This document shows, one piece after another, positions 15,205 through 23,729 of a stretch of 40,163 bases of DNA. The stretch lies in contig DATIZX010000075.1 in the NCBI GenBank assembly GCA_035516795.1, forward strand, positions 1-40,163. The letters run 5' to 3'. The first letter of the stretch is position 1, and every line of letters starts with the position of its first letter. A model generated the notes under the pieces. It worked only from the letters and a program-made list of their open reading frames with translations, had not been told where the DNA came from and did no database searches. The position numbers and the translations under genes were made by a program. Origin of the DNA: DATJBF01 sp035516795 (GTDB taxonomy: Bacteria; Verrucomicrobiota; Verrucomicrobiia; Palsa-1439).

Positions 15205-15870
15205 TCAGGAAACTCGGCGATTCCACGCATCGGTCGCGTACTTCTCGTGCGCGAGACGATCCGCCAAAGACCGCTCTTGATCGGTTGGTGAATAGGACTG
15301 CAGTTTTGAATCGAATGTGGCGCTGAATCCATGGGCGAGTTGCTTGGCGGAAACGCGTAATGCGATAGAGCCTTGGTGCAGCATTCCGTACTTGTTCCGA
15401 CGTTGCGCGCCGCCGGCGAGTTTACGGCCATTGGCGACGACGTCTCCGGGTACAGGATTCGTAAAGCAGTCGTAATTACTCCGGGGAAGGGAGGATTGGT
15501 GATTCGTGACTTGTGACTGGTTGCCGATAGCTACAGCCACGGCTTTGTGAATTGTGCCGTAAGCGTCCGAGGTACTCATTGTGGAAAGTCGGTGTGCGGG
15601 CGGGGCAATTACCGTGTAGGTCGTGTCCACGCCGTCGCCGTGATAGACGAGGCCACCTCCGGTCGGCCGACGTACGATTTCGTATCGGTCCGCAAGCTGC
15701 CGGGGAAACTTCTGAAAGTAACCAAACGAAACGGCGGCTTTCTCCCAGCGATAAACGCGCAGCAGCGGCTGCTTCCGTTGCGCAGCCGTGTGCAGCAGGG
15801 CTTCGTCCAACGCCATATTGAAGGCGGCGTTATTTGCCGGTGATTGCAGGAAATTCCATATCTCGGCCAT
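15205..15870 (-). CDS. Lipoate-protein ligase A / octanoyltransferase family protein
   Basis: A 221-aa protein of the BPL/LplA/LipB fold. It has the substrate-binding motif RRPTGGGLVYHGDGVDTTYT (residues about 67-86), NPVPGDVVANGRKLAGGAQRR with the key lysine (near residue 150), and HQGSI. It would attach lipoate or octanoate to lipoyl domains, fitting the convergent E2 gene. It lacks the extra C-terminal domain of long LplA enzymes, so octanoyl transfer (LipM-like) is also possible. An in-frame segment QSQVTNHQSS in the variable loop (about residues 118-127) is made of a heptanucleotide repeat. The start is the ATG at 15870; divergent from the alpha-galactosidase gene. Confidence 0.85.
   Translation of the reverse strand: MAEIWNFLQSPANNAAFNMALDEALLHTAAQRKQPLLRVYRWEKAAVSFGYFQKFPRQLADRYEIVRRPTGGGLVYHGDGVDTTYTVIAPPAHRLSTMSTSDAYGTIHKAVAVAIGNQSQVTNHQSSLPRSNYDCFTNPVPGDVVANGRKLAGGAQRRNKYGMLHQGSIALRVSAKQLAHGFSATFDSKLQSYSPTDQERSLADRLAHEKYATDAWNRRVS
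15496..15523. repeat. Heptanucleotide tandem repeat, copy C (inside the ligase gene)
   Basis: Units TTGGTGA, TTCGTGA, CTTGTGA and a degenerate CTGGTTG. On the coding (minus) strand they read as QSQVTNHQS, the same peptide phase as the copy in glnS. Confidence 0.75.
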
Positions 15871-16029
15871 CCGCGCATTGTAACTCGAAACACCGGGCGG
15901 GTCGATATAACCGAAGTTGCGCGCTGTTTATCCTCGACTGGAAGCCAACGAATTGCTAGCATCTATGTCAATTGGGCTGCATTTGGGCAGAGGGGCAGGA
16001 GGCATCTCGTTCAACGGGGAACCGGAGTG

Positions 16030-19000
16030 ATGGCGAGTTGGGGCATCGATTGGCGAAGAGAAGCTAGGAGCGTCCACTGGATTATCAGCGCAATCATTCT
16101 CGGATTGCTCGTTCTGCCGGCAGTGAAAGCGCAAACCAATCTGGTCCTTGCGGCCACCCCGCCCATGGGCTGGAACTCTTGGAACGCGTTCCGTTGCAAC
16201 ATCAGCGCGAATCTCCTGGAGCAAATCGCGCAAGCCATGGCCACCAACGGCATGAAAGACGCCGGCTACCAGTACGTCATCGTGGATGATTGCTGGGCGC
16301 TAACGAGCCGCGATGCAAATGGCAACGTCGTGCCCGATCCGAATTTGTTTCCCGACGGGATCAAGCCGGTCGCCGATTACATCCATTCTCTCGGTTTAAA
16401 ATTCGGCATCTACACGGACGCTGGCACGAAGACCTGCGAGGGACGGGCCGGCAGTTATCAGCATGAATTACAGGACGCCGCCGCTTATGCCTCGTGGGGT
16501 GCGGATTACGTGAAGGTCGATTGGTGTTTTAGTTCAGGGATCGATGCCCGAGCGGAATACGGCGTATTCAGCAACGCGTTGCAGGCAGCGGGACGGCCGA
16601 TGGTGTTCAGCATCTGTAACTGGGGAAATAACAGCCCATGGATTTGGGGACCGCACACAGGAAATCTTTGGCGCACGACACCGGATATTGGGGATAGCTG
16701 GAACAGTGTAATCAGCATCACCGACGCTTCCTCCGTTCACGCCGCCGCGGCCGGCCGCGGACATTGGAATGATCCGGATATGCTGGAAGTGGGCAATGGC
16801 GGAATGTCCATCACCGAATACCAATCACATTTCAGCTTGTGGGCGATGATGGCAGCGCCTTTGATTGCCGGCAACGACCTGCGTTCGATGTCTCCATCCA
16901 TCATCTCCATTTTGACGAATACAGAAGTGATCGCGGTTGACCAGGATCCGTTGGGCGTTCAAGGGGTCAAAGTCAACGAAGCCGTGTCCGGACTGCAGGT
17001 CTGGGCAAGACCCCTGCAAAAACCGGGCGCACGCGCTGTTTTGCTCCTCAATCGAAGTTATGCCACGCAGCCGATTTCGTTTGCCTGGAGTGACATTGGT
17101 TTGGGACCCGGCCCGGCGACCGTGCGTGATCTCTGGCAGCACGCTGACGAGGGCATATTCTCAAATCAGTATTCCGCTTCAGTTGATCCGGCGGGAGTCG
17201 TCATGCTCATCATCCGTGGATCGGAGCCGCCGCCGCCCACCAATGCGGCGTATGTCAGCGATATGGCGTGGACTTACGCGGTGAATACACTGGGGCCGGT
17301 GGAACGTGATAGGAGCAACGGCGGAGCCGATGCCGGCGATGGCCAAACCATTTCGATCCGCGGTCAATCCTACCCGAAAGGCATCGGGTGCGACGCCACG
17401 GCAGCGGTCCGGGTTCATCTCGGCGGCAATGGGTCGAGATTTATATCGGATATCGGTCTGGATGATGAGGTCGCCACCAATGGGACGGGTTTCGTTGTCT
17501 TTGAAGTTTGGGGCGACGACGCGCTGCTGTTTCGCAGCGATGTTTTAAGCGGGACTTCGACAGCTCAAACGGTGAATGTGGACGTCACAGGAAAGCAGGA
17601 CTTGTGGCTGCGCGCGCTGGCCGATCCGGCCCACGATGAAGGGGCGGCCCACGCGGACTGGGCCGGAGCGCGGGTACTGGTCTTGAGCTCGAACGGGGAT
17701 GGTATCCCCGACGCGTGGCGGCAGCAGTATTTTGGCGGTGACGGGACGACAACCAATGACCAATCCTGCGCTTTGTGTGATCCGGATCATGATGGCCGGA
17801 ACAACCTGACAGAGTTTTTGACGGGCACCGATCCAACCAATGATGCCTCCTTTTGGCGCATTCAAGCGAATCCGACAAATGGCGCGGCGCCTTTGGTGGT
17901 GAGCTTTTCTGAGAATTCAGCAGAACCGTCGATTGTCGACCGGCTGTGGACGTTCGGAGATGGTGGCAACGGGAATGGTTCAAATCTCACCCACATCTAC
18001 GCAAGCCCGGGCACATTTTCAGTCGGTTTAACCGTCTCCAGTCCTTACGGCACGGCGTCGCTTGTCGCCTCAAATCTGATCACGGTTTCGTCCTTGGCGA
18101 TCTGGACGAATGCCAACGCAGACGGCAACTGGTCGGACGCGTCGAACTGGGATCCCGTAGCCATTCCCGATGATGATTGCAGTGTCATGTTCGGCACAGG
18201 CGGAGCCACGGCCACGGTAGACAACGTTAGCCGGACGGTGAGCAACATCATCTTTAGCCGCTCAGGCGGCTTTGGTATCACCGCCGCAGGAGGGGCAATC
18301 CTGACAATCAATTGTGGAATCACGGTCACCAACACTTTTGCCTACACGATTGCGGCCCCTGTAGTGCTCGGTAGGACCAACATTTGGTCGGTGACCAGCA
18401 ACGGCATTTTGCGCGTGACCGGCCCGATCGATGGTGCCAACCCGCTTCTCAAAACCGGTCTTGGGACGTTAATTCTCAGCGGCACAAACAATTATTCTGG
18501 TGTAACGACAGTGAGCAACGGCGTGTTGGAGGTTGCAGGTGAAGGTCTGCTCACGAATACCCCGAGTATCGATCTTGCCAGCGGTGCAACGTGGGATGGC
18601 AGCGGATGTGCGGGTGGGAGCCTGATGCTGGCGACCGGGCAAACCTTGCTGGGCAACGGAACGGTGAAGGGCGATTTGATTATTGGAAGCGGCGCGTCCT
18701 TATCTCCGGGCGGTGACTCGGTGGGCGTATTAACATTTCTAGACGACCTGGTGGTGAGCAACGCGGCGATATTGCAATTCGATCTCGGCACGAACAGCGA
18801 CCAGCTCACAGTCTCCAGCAATCTGACGCTCGGCGGCATATTGAACATCAAGGATTCGGGCGGGTTGACAACCGGGGTTTATACACTGGTGACGTATGGC
18901 GGGGCATTGACGTACGACGGCGTGGTGATTGATTCGAATTCCAGCCCAAGTTATGCATTCACGATCGACACGAACACCACGGGGCAGGTGAAGCTGGATG

Positions 19001-20970
19001 TCGCCGCAGCGGTCTCCACCATTTTTGTGGACGCTGGTGACCTACAAGACGGGTTGGGAAATCTCGAGGCGACCAACAGCGTCGCCGTACTGGTGGCGGA
19101 TATGGGCAACAACGGATTTCCGTCTCCGCAACCGTCCTCTGCTCTGAGCCTCGGTGCCATGTGGGGAGCCGACGACAGAGTAGTTGGTCTGTGGGATTTA
19201 AGCGCATGCGGTTGCGGAGAAGGACGGTTGTTTGATCAGACAGCGATCACTTATCTGAACGGAATTGTCCCCGGCCAGAAACTGCAATTGTACTGGTTCC
19301 CGTCGCTTACATTGGCTTCCAACACCATCGGCAGCACGTTTTACGGGAAATATTCCGATACAAACAGCCCACCGTTCGACGGAAGCGATGCTTGGCAGGT
19401 GCCGGCAGGCGAAACGAGTGTGCACCTGCGATTCTCCACGGCTGCCCGGGGTGGGACAAATCCCCAGGCTACGGGCCGGGCGACGCTGCCGACGACGGCC
19501 TACCTTGGTTGGCAGATGCAGTACTTCAACTGCACCGAATGCCCGCAGGCGTCTGCCGATGCAGATCCGGACGGTGACGGGCAGGGCAACCTGACTGAAT
19601 TTCTTGCGGGCACCGACCCGACGAATGCCGCTTCTTCCTGGTTTATTCAGGCGAATCCCGGCAGCGGTGCGTCGCCTCTGACAGTGACTTTCAGCAATAA
19701 CTCTTCAGCGGCTTCTATCACCAACCGTTCGTGGGATTTCGGCGACGGCAGCAGCGGCAATGGAGTAAACCCCAGCCATACCTACTCCAACGTGGGCACG
19801 TTCTCGGTGGGCTTGAGGCTTTTCAATCTCGATGGCGTGGTCGCGCTGGTCGCTACGAATCTGGTTACGGTTTCGCCACCGCCACCTTATTGGCAGGCGG
19901 TAACTGACGAGAGTCCCTTCGCTTACTGGCGTCTCAATGAAACCAATGGCGCCACCGTGGCCATTGACGTTCTTGGTTTGAACAATGGAACCATCAATGC
20001 AAACGTCAACTCCGGCGTCGCCGGGCCCAGCAGTCCACTTTTTCCCGGCTTTGAAACGACCAACACGGCGGCGGAACTGAATTCTCTTCTGCCAAATTCT
20101 TACCTCACGATGCCCGCGCTGAACCTGAACACCAATGCCGTCACGATCATCGGCTGGATCAACCCCGCCAACAGTCAGAATGGTTGGGCCGGCATTGTTT
20201 TCTGTCGGGGCGGGAGCACTGTCGCGGGCCTGCATTTCGGTCCGGGCAGCATCTTTAACGAACTCCGATACACCTGGAACAACGATGGCAATACATTCAA
20301 TAGAAGCACGGGGCTTTCGGTCCCTACCAACCAGTGGTCATTCTTTGCCCTGGTCGTGTGCCCCACAAACTCCACAATCTATCTGGGCACGAACGGAATA
20401 TTGGAGGCTTCCACACAGATAATCAACCTTCCGATTCAAGAATTCGAGGCCCCTCTCTGCCTGGGGTACGATCCTTCATCCGGCGGCCGTCCCTTCAACG
20501 GCCGGCTCGACGAAATTGCCGTTTACAACCATTCGCTGACAGCCGCACAAATCCAACAACTTTATCACAGCGTGTGGAATGAGCCTCCCTGGGTTGCGGC
20601 GTTCCGGACGTGGCAGATGCAACATTTCGGCTGCACGAACTGCTCACAAGCGGCTGAGACTGCGGACCCCGATGGTGACGGCCAGAACAACCGAATGGAG
20701 TTTTTGGCGGGCACCGATCCGACCAACAGTGCCTCGGCGTTTCAGATCACAAGCATTGCTCAAGAGGGCGAAGATGTGCGAATCGTCTGGTTGACCGTGG
20801 GTGGTCGTACGAACATGGTGCAAGCGGCATCGGCCATTTCAAGCGACTACTCGAATGCCAGTTCAAACATTATCATCGCAGGCAGTGGTGATACTTCGAC
20901 CAATTTCCTCGACACAGGTGCGGCCACTAATTTACCCGGTCGATTTTACCGCGTGCGGCTGGTGCCATAA
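16030..20970 (+). CDS. Secreted modular GH27 alpha-galactosidase (1646 aa)
   Basis: An exported multi-domain glycosidase. A signal peptide (about residues 1-35, ending VKAQ) precedes a GH27 catalytic domain (about 38-395) with TPPMGWNSWNAF, VDDCW, YVKVDWC (nucleophile Asp 164), WRTTPDIGDSW (acid/base Asp 219) and WNDPDMLEVG. Then come an NPCBM-type carbohydrate-binding module (about 405-553), a first DPDHDG calcium-type loop, PKD domain 1 (about 611-687) and a beta-helical region with an autotransporter-associated repeat (GTLILSGTNNYSGVTTVSNG, about 689-994). An unassigned domain, loop 2, PKD domain 2 (about 1206-1284), a LamG/concanavalin module (about 1287-1516), loop 3 and a C-terminal module ending FYRVRLVP follow. 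GH27 enzymes release alpha-galactose, so galactomannan or galacto-oligosaccharides are likely substrates. The ATG at 16030 is chosen for GGAG upstream and the signal peptide; the frame stays open to 15844 but that part overlaps the divergent gene. Confidence 0.9.
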   Translation: MASWGIDWRREARSVHWIISAIILGLLVLPAVKAQTNLVLAATPPMGWNSWNAFRCNISANLLEQIAQAMATNGMKDAGYQYVIVDDCWALTSRDANGNVVPDPNLFPDGIKPVADYIHSLGLKFGIYTDAGTKTCEGRAGSYQHELQDAAAYASWGADYVKVDWCFSSGIDARAEYGVFSNALQAAGRPMVFSICNWGNNSPWIWGPHTGNLWRTTPDIGDSWNSVISITDASSVHAAAAGRGHWNDPDMLEVGNGGMSITEYQSHFSLWAMMAAPLIAGNDLRSMSPSIISILTNTEVIAVDQDPLGVQGVKVNEAVSGLQVWARPLQKPGARAVLLLNRSYATQPISFAWSDIGLGPGPATVRDLWQHADEGIFSNQYSASVDPAGVVMLIIRGSEPPPPTNAAYVSDMAWTYAVNTLGPVERDRSNGGADAGDGQTISIRGQSYPKGIGCDATAAVRVHLGGNGSRFISDIGLDDEVATNGTGFVVFEVWGDDALLFRSDVLSGTSTAQTVNVDVTGKQDLWLRALADPAHDEGAAHADWAGARVLVLSSNGDGIPDAWRQQYFGGDGTTTNDQSCALCDPDHDGRNNLTEFLTGTDPTNDASFWRIQANPTNGAAPLVVSFSENSAEPSIVDRLWTFGDGGNGNGSNLTHIYASPGTFSVGLTVSSPYGTASLVASNLITVSSLAIWTNANADGNWSDASNWDPVAIPDDDCSVMFGTGGATATVDNVSRTVSNIIFSRSGGFGITAAGGAILTINCGITVTNTFAYTIAAPVVLGRTNIWSVTSNGILRVTGPIDGANPLLKTGLGTLILSGTNNYSGVTTVSNGVLEVAGEGLLTNTPSIDLASGATWDGSGCAGGSLMLATGQTLLGNGTVKGDLIIGSGASLSPGGDSVGVLTFLDDLVVSNAAILQFDLGTNSDQLTVSSNLTLGGILNIKDSGGLTTGVYTLVTYGGALTYDGVVIDSNSSPSYAFTIDTNTTGQVKLDVAAAVSTIFVDAGDLQDGLGNLEATNSVAVLVADMGNNGFPSPQPSSALSLGAMWGADDRVVGLWDLSACGCGEGRLFDQTAITYLNGIVPGQKLQLYWFPSLTLASNTIGSTFYGKYSDTNSPPFDGSDAWQVPAGETSVHLRFSTAARGGTNPQATGRATLPTTAYLGWQMQYFNCTECPQASADADPDGDGQGNLTEFLAGTDPTNAASSWFIQANPGSGASPLTVTFSNNSSAASITNRSWDFGDGSSGNGVNPSHTYSNVGTFSVGLRLFNLDGVVALVATNLVTVSPPPPYWQAVTDESPFAYWRLNETNGATVAIDVLGLNNGTINANVNSGVAGPSSPLFPGFETTNTAAELNSLLPNSYLTMPALNLNTNAVTIIGWINPANSQNGWAGIVFCRGGSTVAGLHFGPGSIFNELRYTWNNDGNTFNRSTGLSVPTNQWSFFALVVCPTNSTIYLGTNGILEASTQIINLPIQEFEAPLCLGYDPSSGGRPFNGRLDEIAVYNHSLTAAQIQQLYHSVWNEPPWVAAFRTWQMQHFGCTNCSQAAETADPDGDGQNNRMEFLAGTDPTNSASAFQITSIAQEGEDVRIVWLTVGGRTNMVQAASAISSDYSNASSNIIIAGSGDTSTNFLDTGAATNLPGRFYRVRLVP

Positions 20971-21048
20971 CCTTGCGGAAAGCCGGCCGCACAGAGGTTG
21001 CGCACCATCAACGTCTCGTGTATCCTGTCACGTCTTGGAGTCTTTCTC

Positions 21049-22422
21049 ATGACATTGACAGAAAAAATCATGGCCCGCGCGGCGGGCAAGAAATCGGTGC
21101 GACCCGGCGATAACATCTGGGTAAACGTGGACATCCTGATGACGCACGACGTGTGCGGGCCGGGAACAATCGGCGTGTTCAAGCGCGAGTTCGGCCAGGA
21201 CGCAAAGGTATGGGACGCCACCAAGATTGTAATCATTCCCGACCACTACATTTTCACCGCTGACTCGAAATCGAATCGCAATGTGGACATTCTGCGCGAC
21301 TTCGTTCGCGAGCAGGGCCTGAAGTATTTTTACGACGTAATTGATGATCCGAACGGGCACTGGCATTTCGACGCGACCCAGGGTCAGCTCAAGCATCAGT
21401 ACGGTAGCAGTTTTGCCGGCGTTTGCCACACCGCGTTGCCGGCCAAAGGCCACACGCGGCCCGGCGAGATTTTGCTCGGCACCGATTCGCATACCTGCAT
21501 GGCCGGAGCGTTTGGCGAATTTGCCACCGGCATCGGCAACACGGACGCCGGCTTTGTCCTCGGCACGGGCAAATTGTTGCTCAAGGTTCCAGAGACCATG
21601 CGGTTCTGGCTCGAAGGCAAATTGCCCAAAGGCGTGATGGCCAAGGACGTCATCTTGCATTGCATCGGCGAGATTGGGTTCGACGGCGCGACCTACCGGG
21701 CGATGCAGTTTCAAGGGCCCGGCGCCAAGGCGCTCCACATGGACGACCGCATGACCATCGCCAACATGGTTATTGAGGCCGGTGGCAAAAACGGCATTTT
21801 CGAGCCGGACGAGACGACGTTTTCCTACGTGGACCAGCGCACCAAGGCCAACGGCACGAAGGGGAAGTACGATCCGCTCTACTGCGATGGCGACGACAAA
21901 CAGAAATTCGTTTACGACAAGAAATTTGATCTCGCCAAATTGGAACCGACGGTGGCGTGTCATCCAAATCCGGGCAATCGCAAGCTGGCGAAGGAACTTG
22001 GCAACATTACATTGGACCGGGCTTACATCGGCTCATGCACGGGAGGGAAAACCAGTGATTTCCTCGCCTTTGCGCAAGTGATTACAGGGCACAAGGTCAA
22101 GATCGACACGTTCGGCGTACCGGCAACACCCGACGTTGTCCGCGAATTACAGACGACCAAATTGAATGGGCAGACCGTCTGGCAGGTGCTGGAAGCAGCG
22201 GGCGTCCAGATGACTGAGAACGCCAGTTGCGCCGCATGCCTCGGCGGACCAACCGATACGTTTGGCCGACTCAACAAACCGATGAAGTGCATCAGCGCGA
22301 CGAACCGCAATTTCCCGGGACGGATGGGCCATCTCGAATCCCAAGTGTTTCTCGCGTCGCCGTACACGGTTGCCGCGAGCGCCATTACGGGCAAGATCAC
22401 CGATCCAAGGGAATTCTTGTGA
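21049..22422 (+). CDS. leuC: 3-isopropylmalate dehydratase / homoaconitase large-subunit family
   Basis: A 457-aa aconitase-superfamily large subunit that would isomerise 2- to 3-isopropylmalate in leucine synthesis. It shows LLGTDSHTCMAGAFGEFATGIGNTD, the [4Fe-4S] ligands Cys 330 (GSCTGG) and Cys 394/Cys 397 (SCAACLGG), and NRNFPGRMG. The start at 21049 (MTLTEKIMARAAGK) is preceded by TTGGAG and matches family N termini; the frame is open from 20998. The leuD small subunit is not next to it (sixA follows), so the partner must be encoded elsewhere. Homoaconitase-type specificity cannot be excluded from sequence alone. Confidence 0.85.
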   Translation: MTLTEKIMARAAGKKSVRPGDNIWVNVDILMTHDVCGPGTIGVFKREFGQDAKVWDATKIVIIPDHYIFTADSKSNRNVDILRDFVREQGLKYFYDVIDDPNGHWHFDATQGQLKHQYGSSFAGVCHTALPAKGHTRPGEILLGTDSHTCMAGAFGEFATGIGNTDAGFVLGTGKLLLKVPETMRFWLEGKLPKGVMAKDVILHCIGEIGFDGATYRAMQFQGPGAKALHMDDRMTIANMVIEAGGKNGIFEPDETTFSYVDQRTKANGTKGKYDPLYCDGDDKQKFVYDKKFDLAKLEPTVACHPNPGNRKLAKELGNITLDRAYIGSCTGGKTSDFLAFAQVITGHKVKIDTFGVPATPDVVRELQTTKLNGQTVWQVLEAAGVQMTENASCAACLGGPTDTFGRLNKPMKCISATNRNFPGRMGHLESQVFLASPYTVAASAITGKITDPREFL

Positions 22423-22432
22423 TGCGAGCCTG

Positions 22433-22478
22433 CTGACTGGTGATTGGAAAACAGAAGCTGCCTGTCACCAGTCACTAG
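22433..22478. repeat. Heptanucleotide repeat, copy D, arranged as inverted repeat
   Basis: TGACTGGTGA (22434-22443) and TCACCAGTCA (22465-22474) form a perfect 10-bp stem with a 21-nt loop. Both arms are made of units of the heptanucleotide family (CTGGTGA; TCACCAG, TCACTAG). It fills the gap between leuC and sixA. There is no T-run, so it is not an obvious terminator. Confidence 0.65.
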
Positions 22479-22481
22479 ACC

Positions 22482-22976
22482 ATGAAACTCTACCTATTGC
22501 GTCATGCCACGGCTTCGGACGTGGCCCCAAGCGACGAAGAGCGCAAGTTGACGCAAGAGGGCCGAGAAGAAGCCCGTGTCGCGGGCGCGGCGCTGGCAAA
22601 GATGGGGGTGAAGCCCTCTTACGTTTTGAGCAGTCCTCTGGTGCGTGCTCGGCAGACGGCCGAGATCGCCGCGAGGGAACTGGAATTTTCCAAAGAGATC
22701 GAATTGGTCGATGAACTCAAGAACAATGTCTCAACAGCCGCTTTGCTGAAAACGTTGAAATCCTGCACCTCGGATAGTCAGATTCTTCTGGTTGGCCACA
22801 TGCCATCGCTTTCCGAACATGTCGCGGCCTTCATTGGATCGGAGAATGCGGACGGCCTGCCGTTGGGCAAGGGCGGCGTGGCGTATGTTGAACTAGAGCC
22901 TCTGCGCACCGGTCGTGGCCAATTGCGCTGGCTGTTGCGGCAGAAACAGTTACGCTACATCTCCGCTCAGGGCTAA
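22482..22976 (+). CDS. sixA: Phosphohistidine phosphatase SixA-like
   Basis: A 164-aa histidine phosphatase (phosphoglycerate-mutase-like fold). It has the N-terminal LRHATASD catalytic-histidine motif (His 8 in place of the usual RHG triplet, as in SixA), SSPLVRARQTAEI with the conserved Arg, and the distal VGHMPSLSEH motif with the second catalytic His. SixA enzymes dephosphorylate phosphohistidine on signalling proteins or phosphotransfer components. It starts just after the repeat hairpin, 59 bp past leuC, without a strong ribosome site. The substrate in this organism is unknown. Confidence 0.85.
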   Translation: MKLYLLRHATASDVAPSDEERKLTQEGREEARVAGAALAKMGVKPSYVLSSPLVRARQTAEIAARELEFSKEIELVDELKNNVSTAALLKTLKSCTSDSQILLVGHMPSLSEHVAAFIGSENADGLPLGKGGVAYVELEPLRTGRGQLRWLLRQKQLRYISAQG

Positions 22977-23040
22977 CGGTCGTTTGCCAGCGCTTGGTGG
23001 TGTTTTTGCCGAAAGCGCCCTTGACGAGCTTAAACGCATG

Positions 23041-23060
23041 ATTTAAACACATGTTTTAAT
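23041..23060. promoter_or_regulatory. Candidate TetR operator of the efflux operon
   Basis: ATTTAAACACATGTTTTAAT is an inverted repeat with 9-bp arms (one mismatch) and a 2-bp centre, ending 2 bp before the GTG start of the tetR gene. A further half-site-like TTAAACGCATG (about 23030-23040) lies directly upstream. A possible -35, TTGACG (23021-23026), places the palindrome over the -10 region, the expected position for repression by the adjacent TetR protein. Confidence 0.6.
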
Positions 23061-23062
23061 TC

Positions 23063-23707
23063 GTGCCTGCTTCCATCACATCGGACCAGTCGACCGAAAC
23101 TCGCCAGCGGCTGCTCGAAGCGGCCGGCGAAGTTTTCGCTCAGCGTGGTTTTCACAGGACCACTGTGCGTGAAATCTGCCAACGCGCTCACGCCAACATC
23201 GCGGCGATCAACTACCACTTTGGTAACAAGCAAGGTCTATACACCGCGGTTTTGAAATATGCGTTGCGCTGCGCAAGCGGTAAATATTCCATACCGGCCA
23301 CACCGGTCACCCGCGCCAACGCGGCCTCTCAATTGCGCGCCATTGTTGCCGCGCGGCTCGACGTGGTGTTTGATCCGGGGCGCCCAGCATGGTTCGGCAA
23401 GCTGATGGGGCGGGAGGTCATCGAGCCAACGCCAGCATTGGACGCGCTCGTCAGGGACGAATTACAGCCGCTCTTCGAGCGCTTGGAATTGTGTGTGCGT
23501 GTGCTGCTCGGGCGCCATGCCGACCGCGAGCAAGTCCGCTGGTGCGCGCTGAGCATCGCCGCGCAATGGACTTTCTATCATCACGCGCGACCCGTGATTG
23601 CGCGATTGTATCCAGGCTGTACATTTCGACCGAAGGAGATCGAAGCCTTGGCTGACCATATTGCCGATTTTTCACTGGCCGCGCTGCAGCGGTTAAGGCG
23701 GCAATGA
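23063..23707 (+). CDS. TetR/AcrR-family transcriptional regulator (CecR-like)
   Basis: A 214-aa repressor. The N-terminal helix-turn-helix domain (residues about 11-57) contains RLLEAAGEVFAQRGFHRTTVREIC and AAINYHFGNKQGLY. The ligand-binding C-terminal half resembles the DUF1956/CecR type (KLMGREVIEPTPALD..., WCALSIAAQWTFYHHARPVI). The start codon is GTG immediately after a palindrome that is probably its own operator. It is the first gene of the efflux operon (22 bp to the adaptor gene), so the operon is likely autoregulated and induced by a pump substrate. Confidence 0.85.
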   Translation: MPASITSDQSTETRQRLLEAAGEVFAQRGFHRTTVREICQRAHANIAAINYHFGNKQGLYTAVLKYALRCASGKYSIPATPVTRANAASQLRAIVAARLDVVFDPGRPAWFGKLMGREVIEPTPALDALVRDELQPLFERLELCVRVLLGRHADREQVRWCALSIAAQWTFYHHARPVIARLYPGCTFRPKEIEALADHIADFSLAALQRLRRQ

Positions 23708-23729
23708 AACGGTAAAGGAATTCTGGACT

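Noticed and set aside
15844..16029. 62-codon upstream extension of the GH27 gene
   Set aside because: It overlaps the start of the divergent ligase gene and would hide the signal peptide inside the protein.
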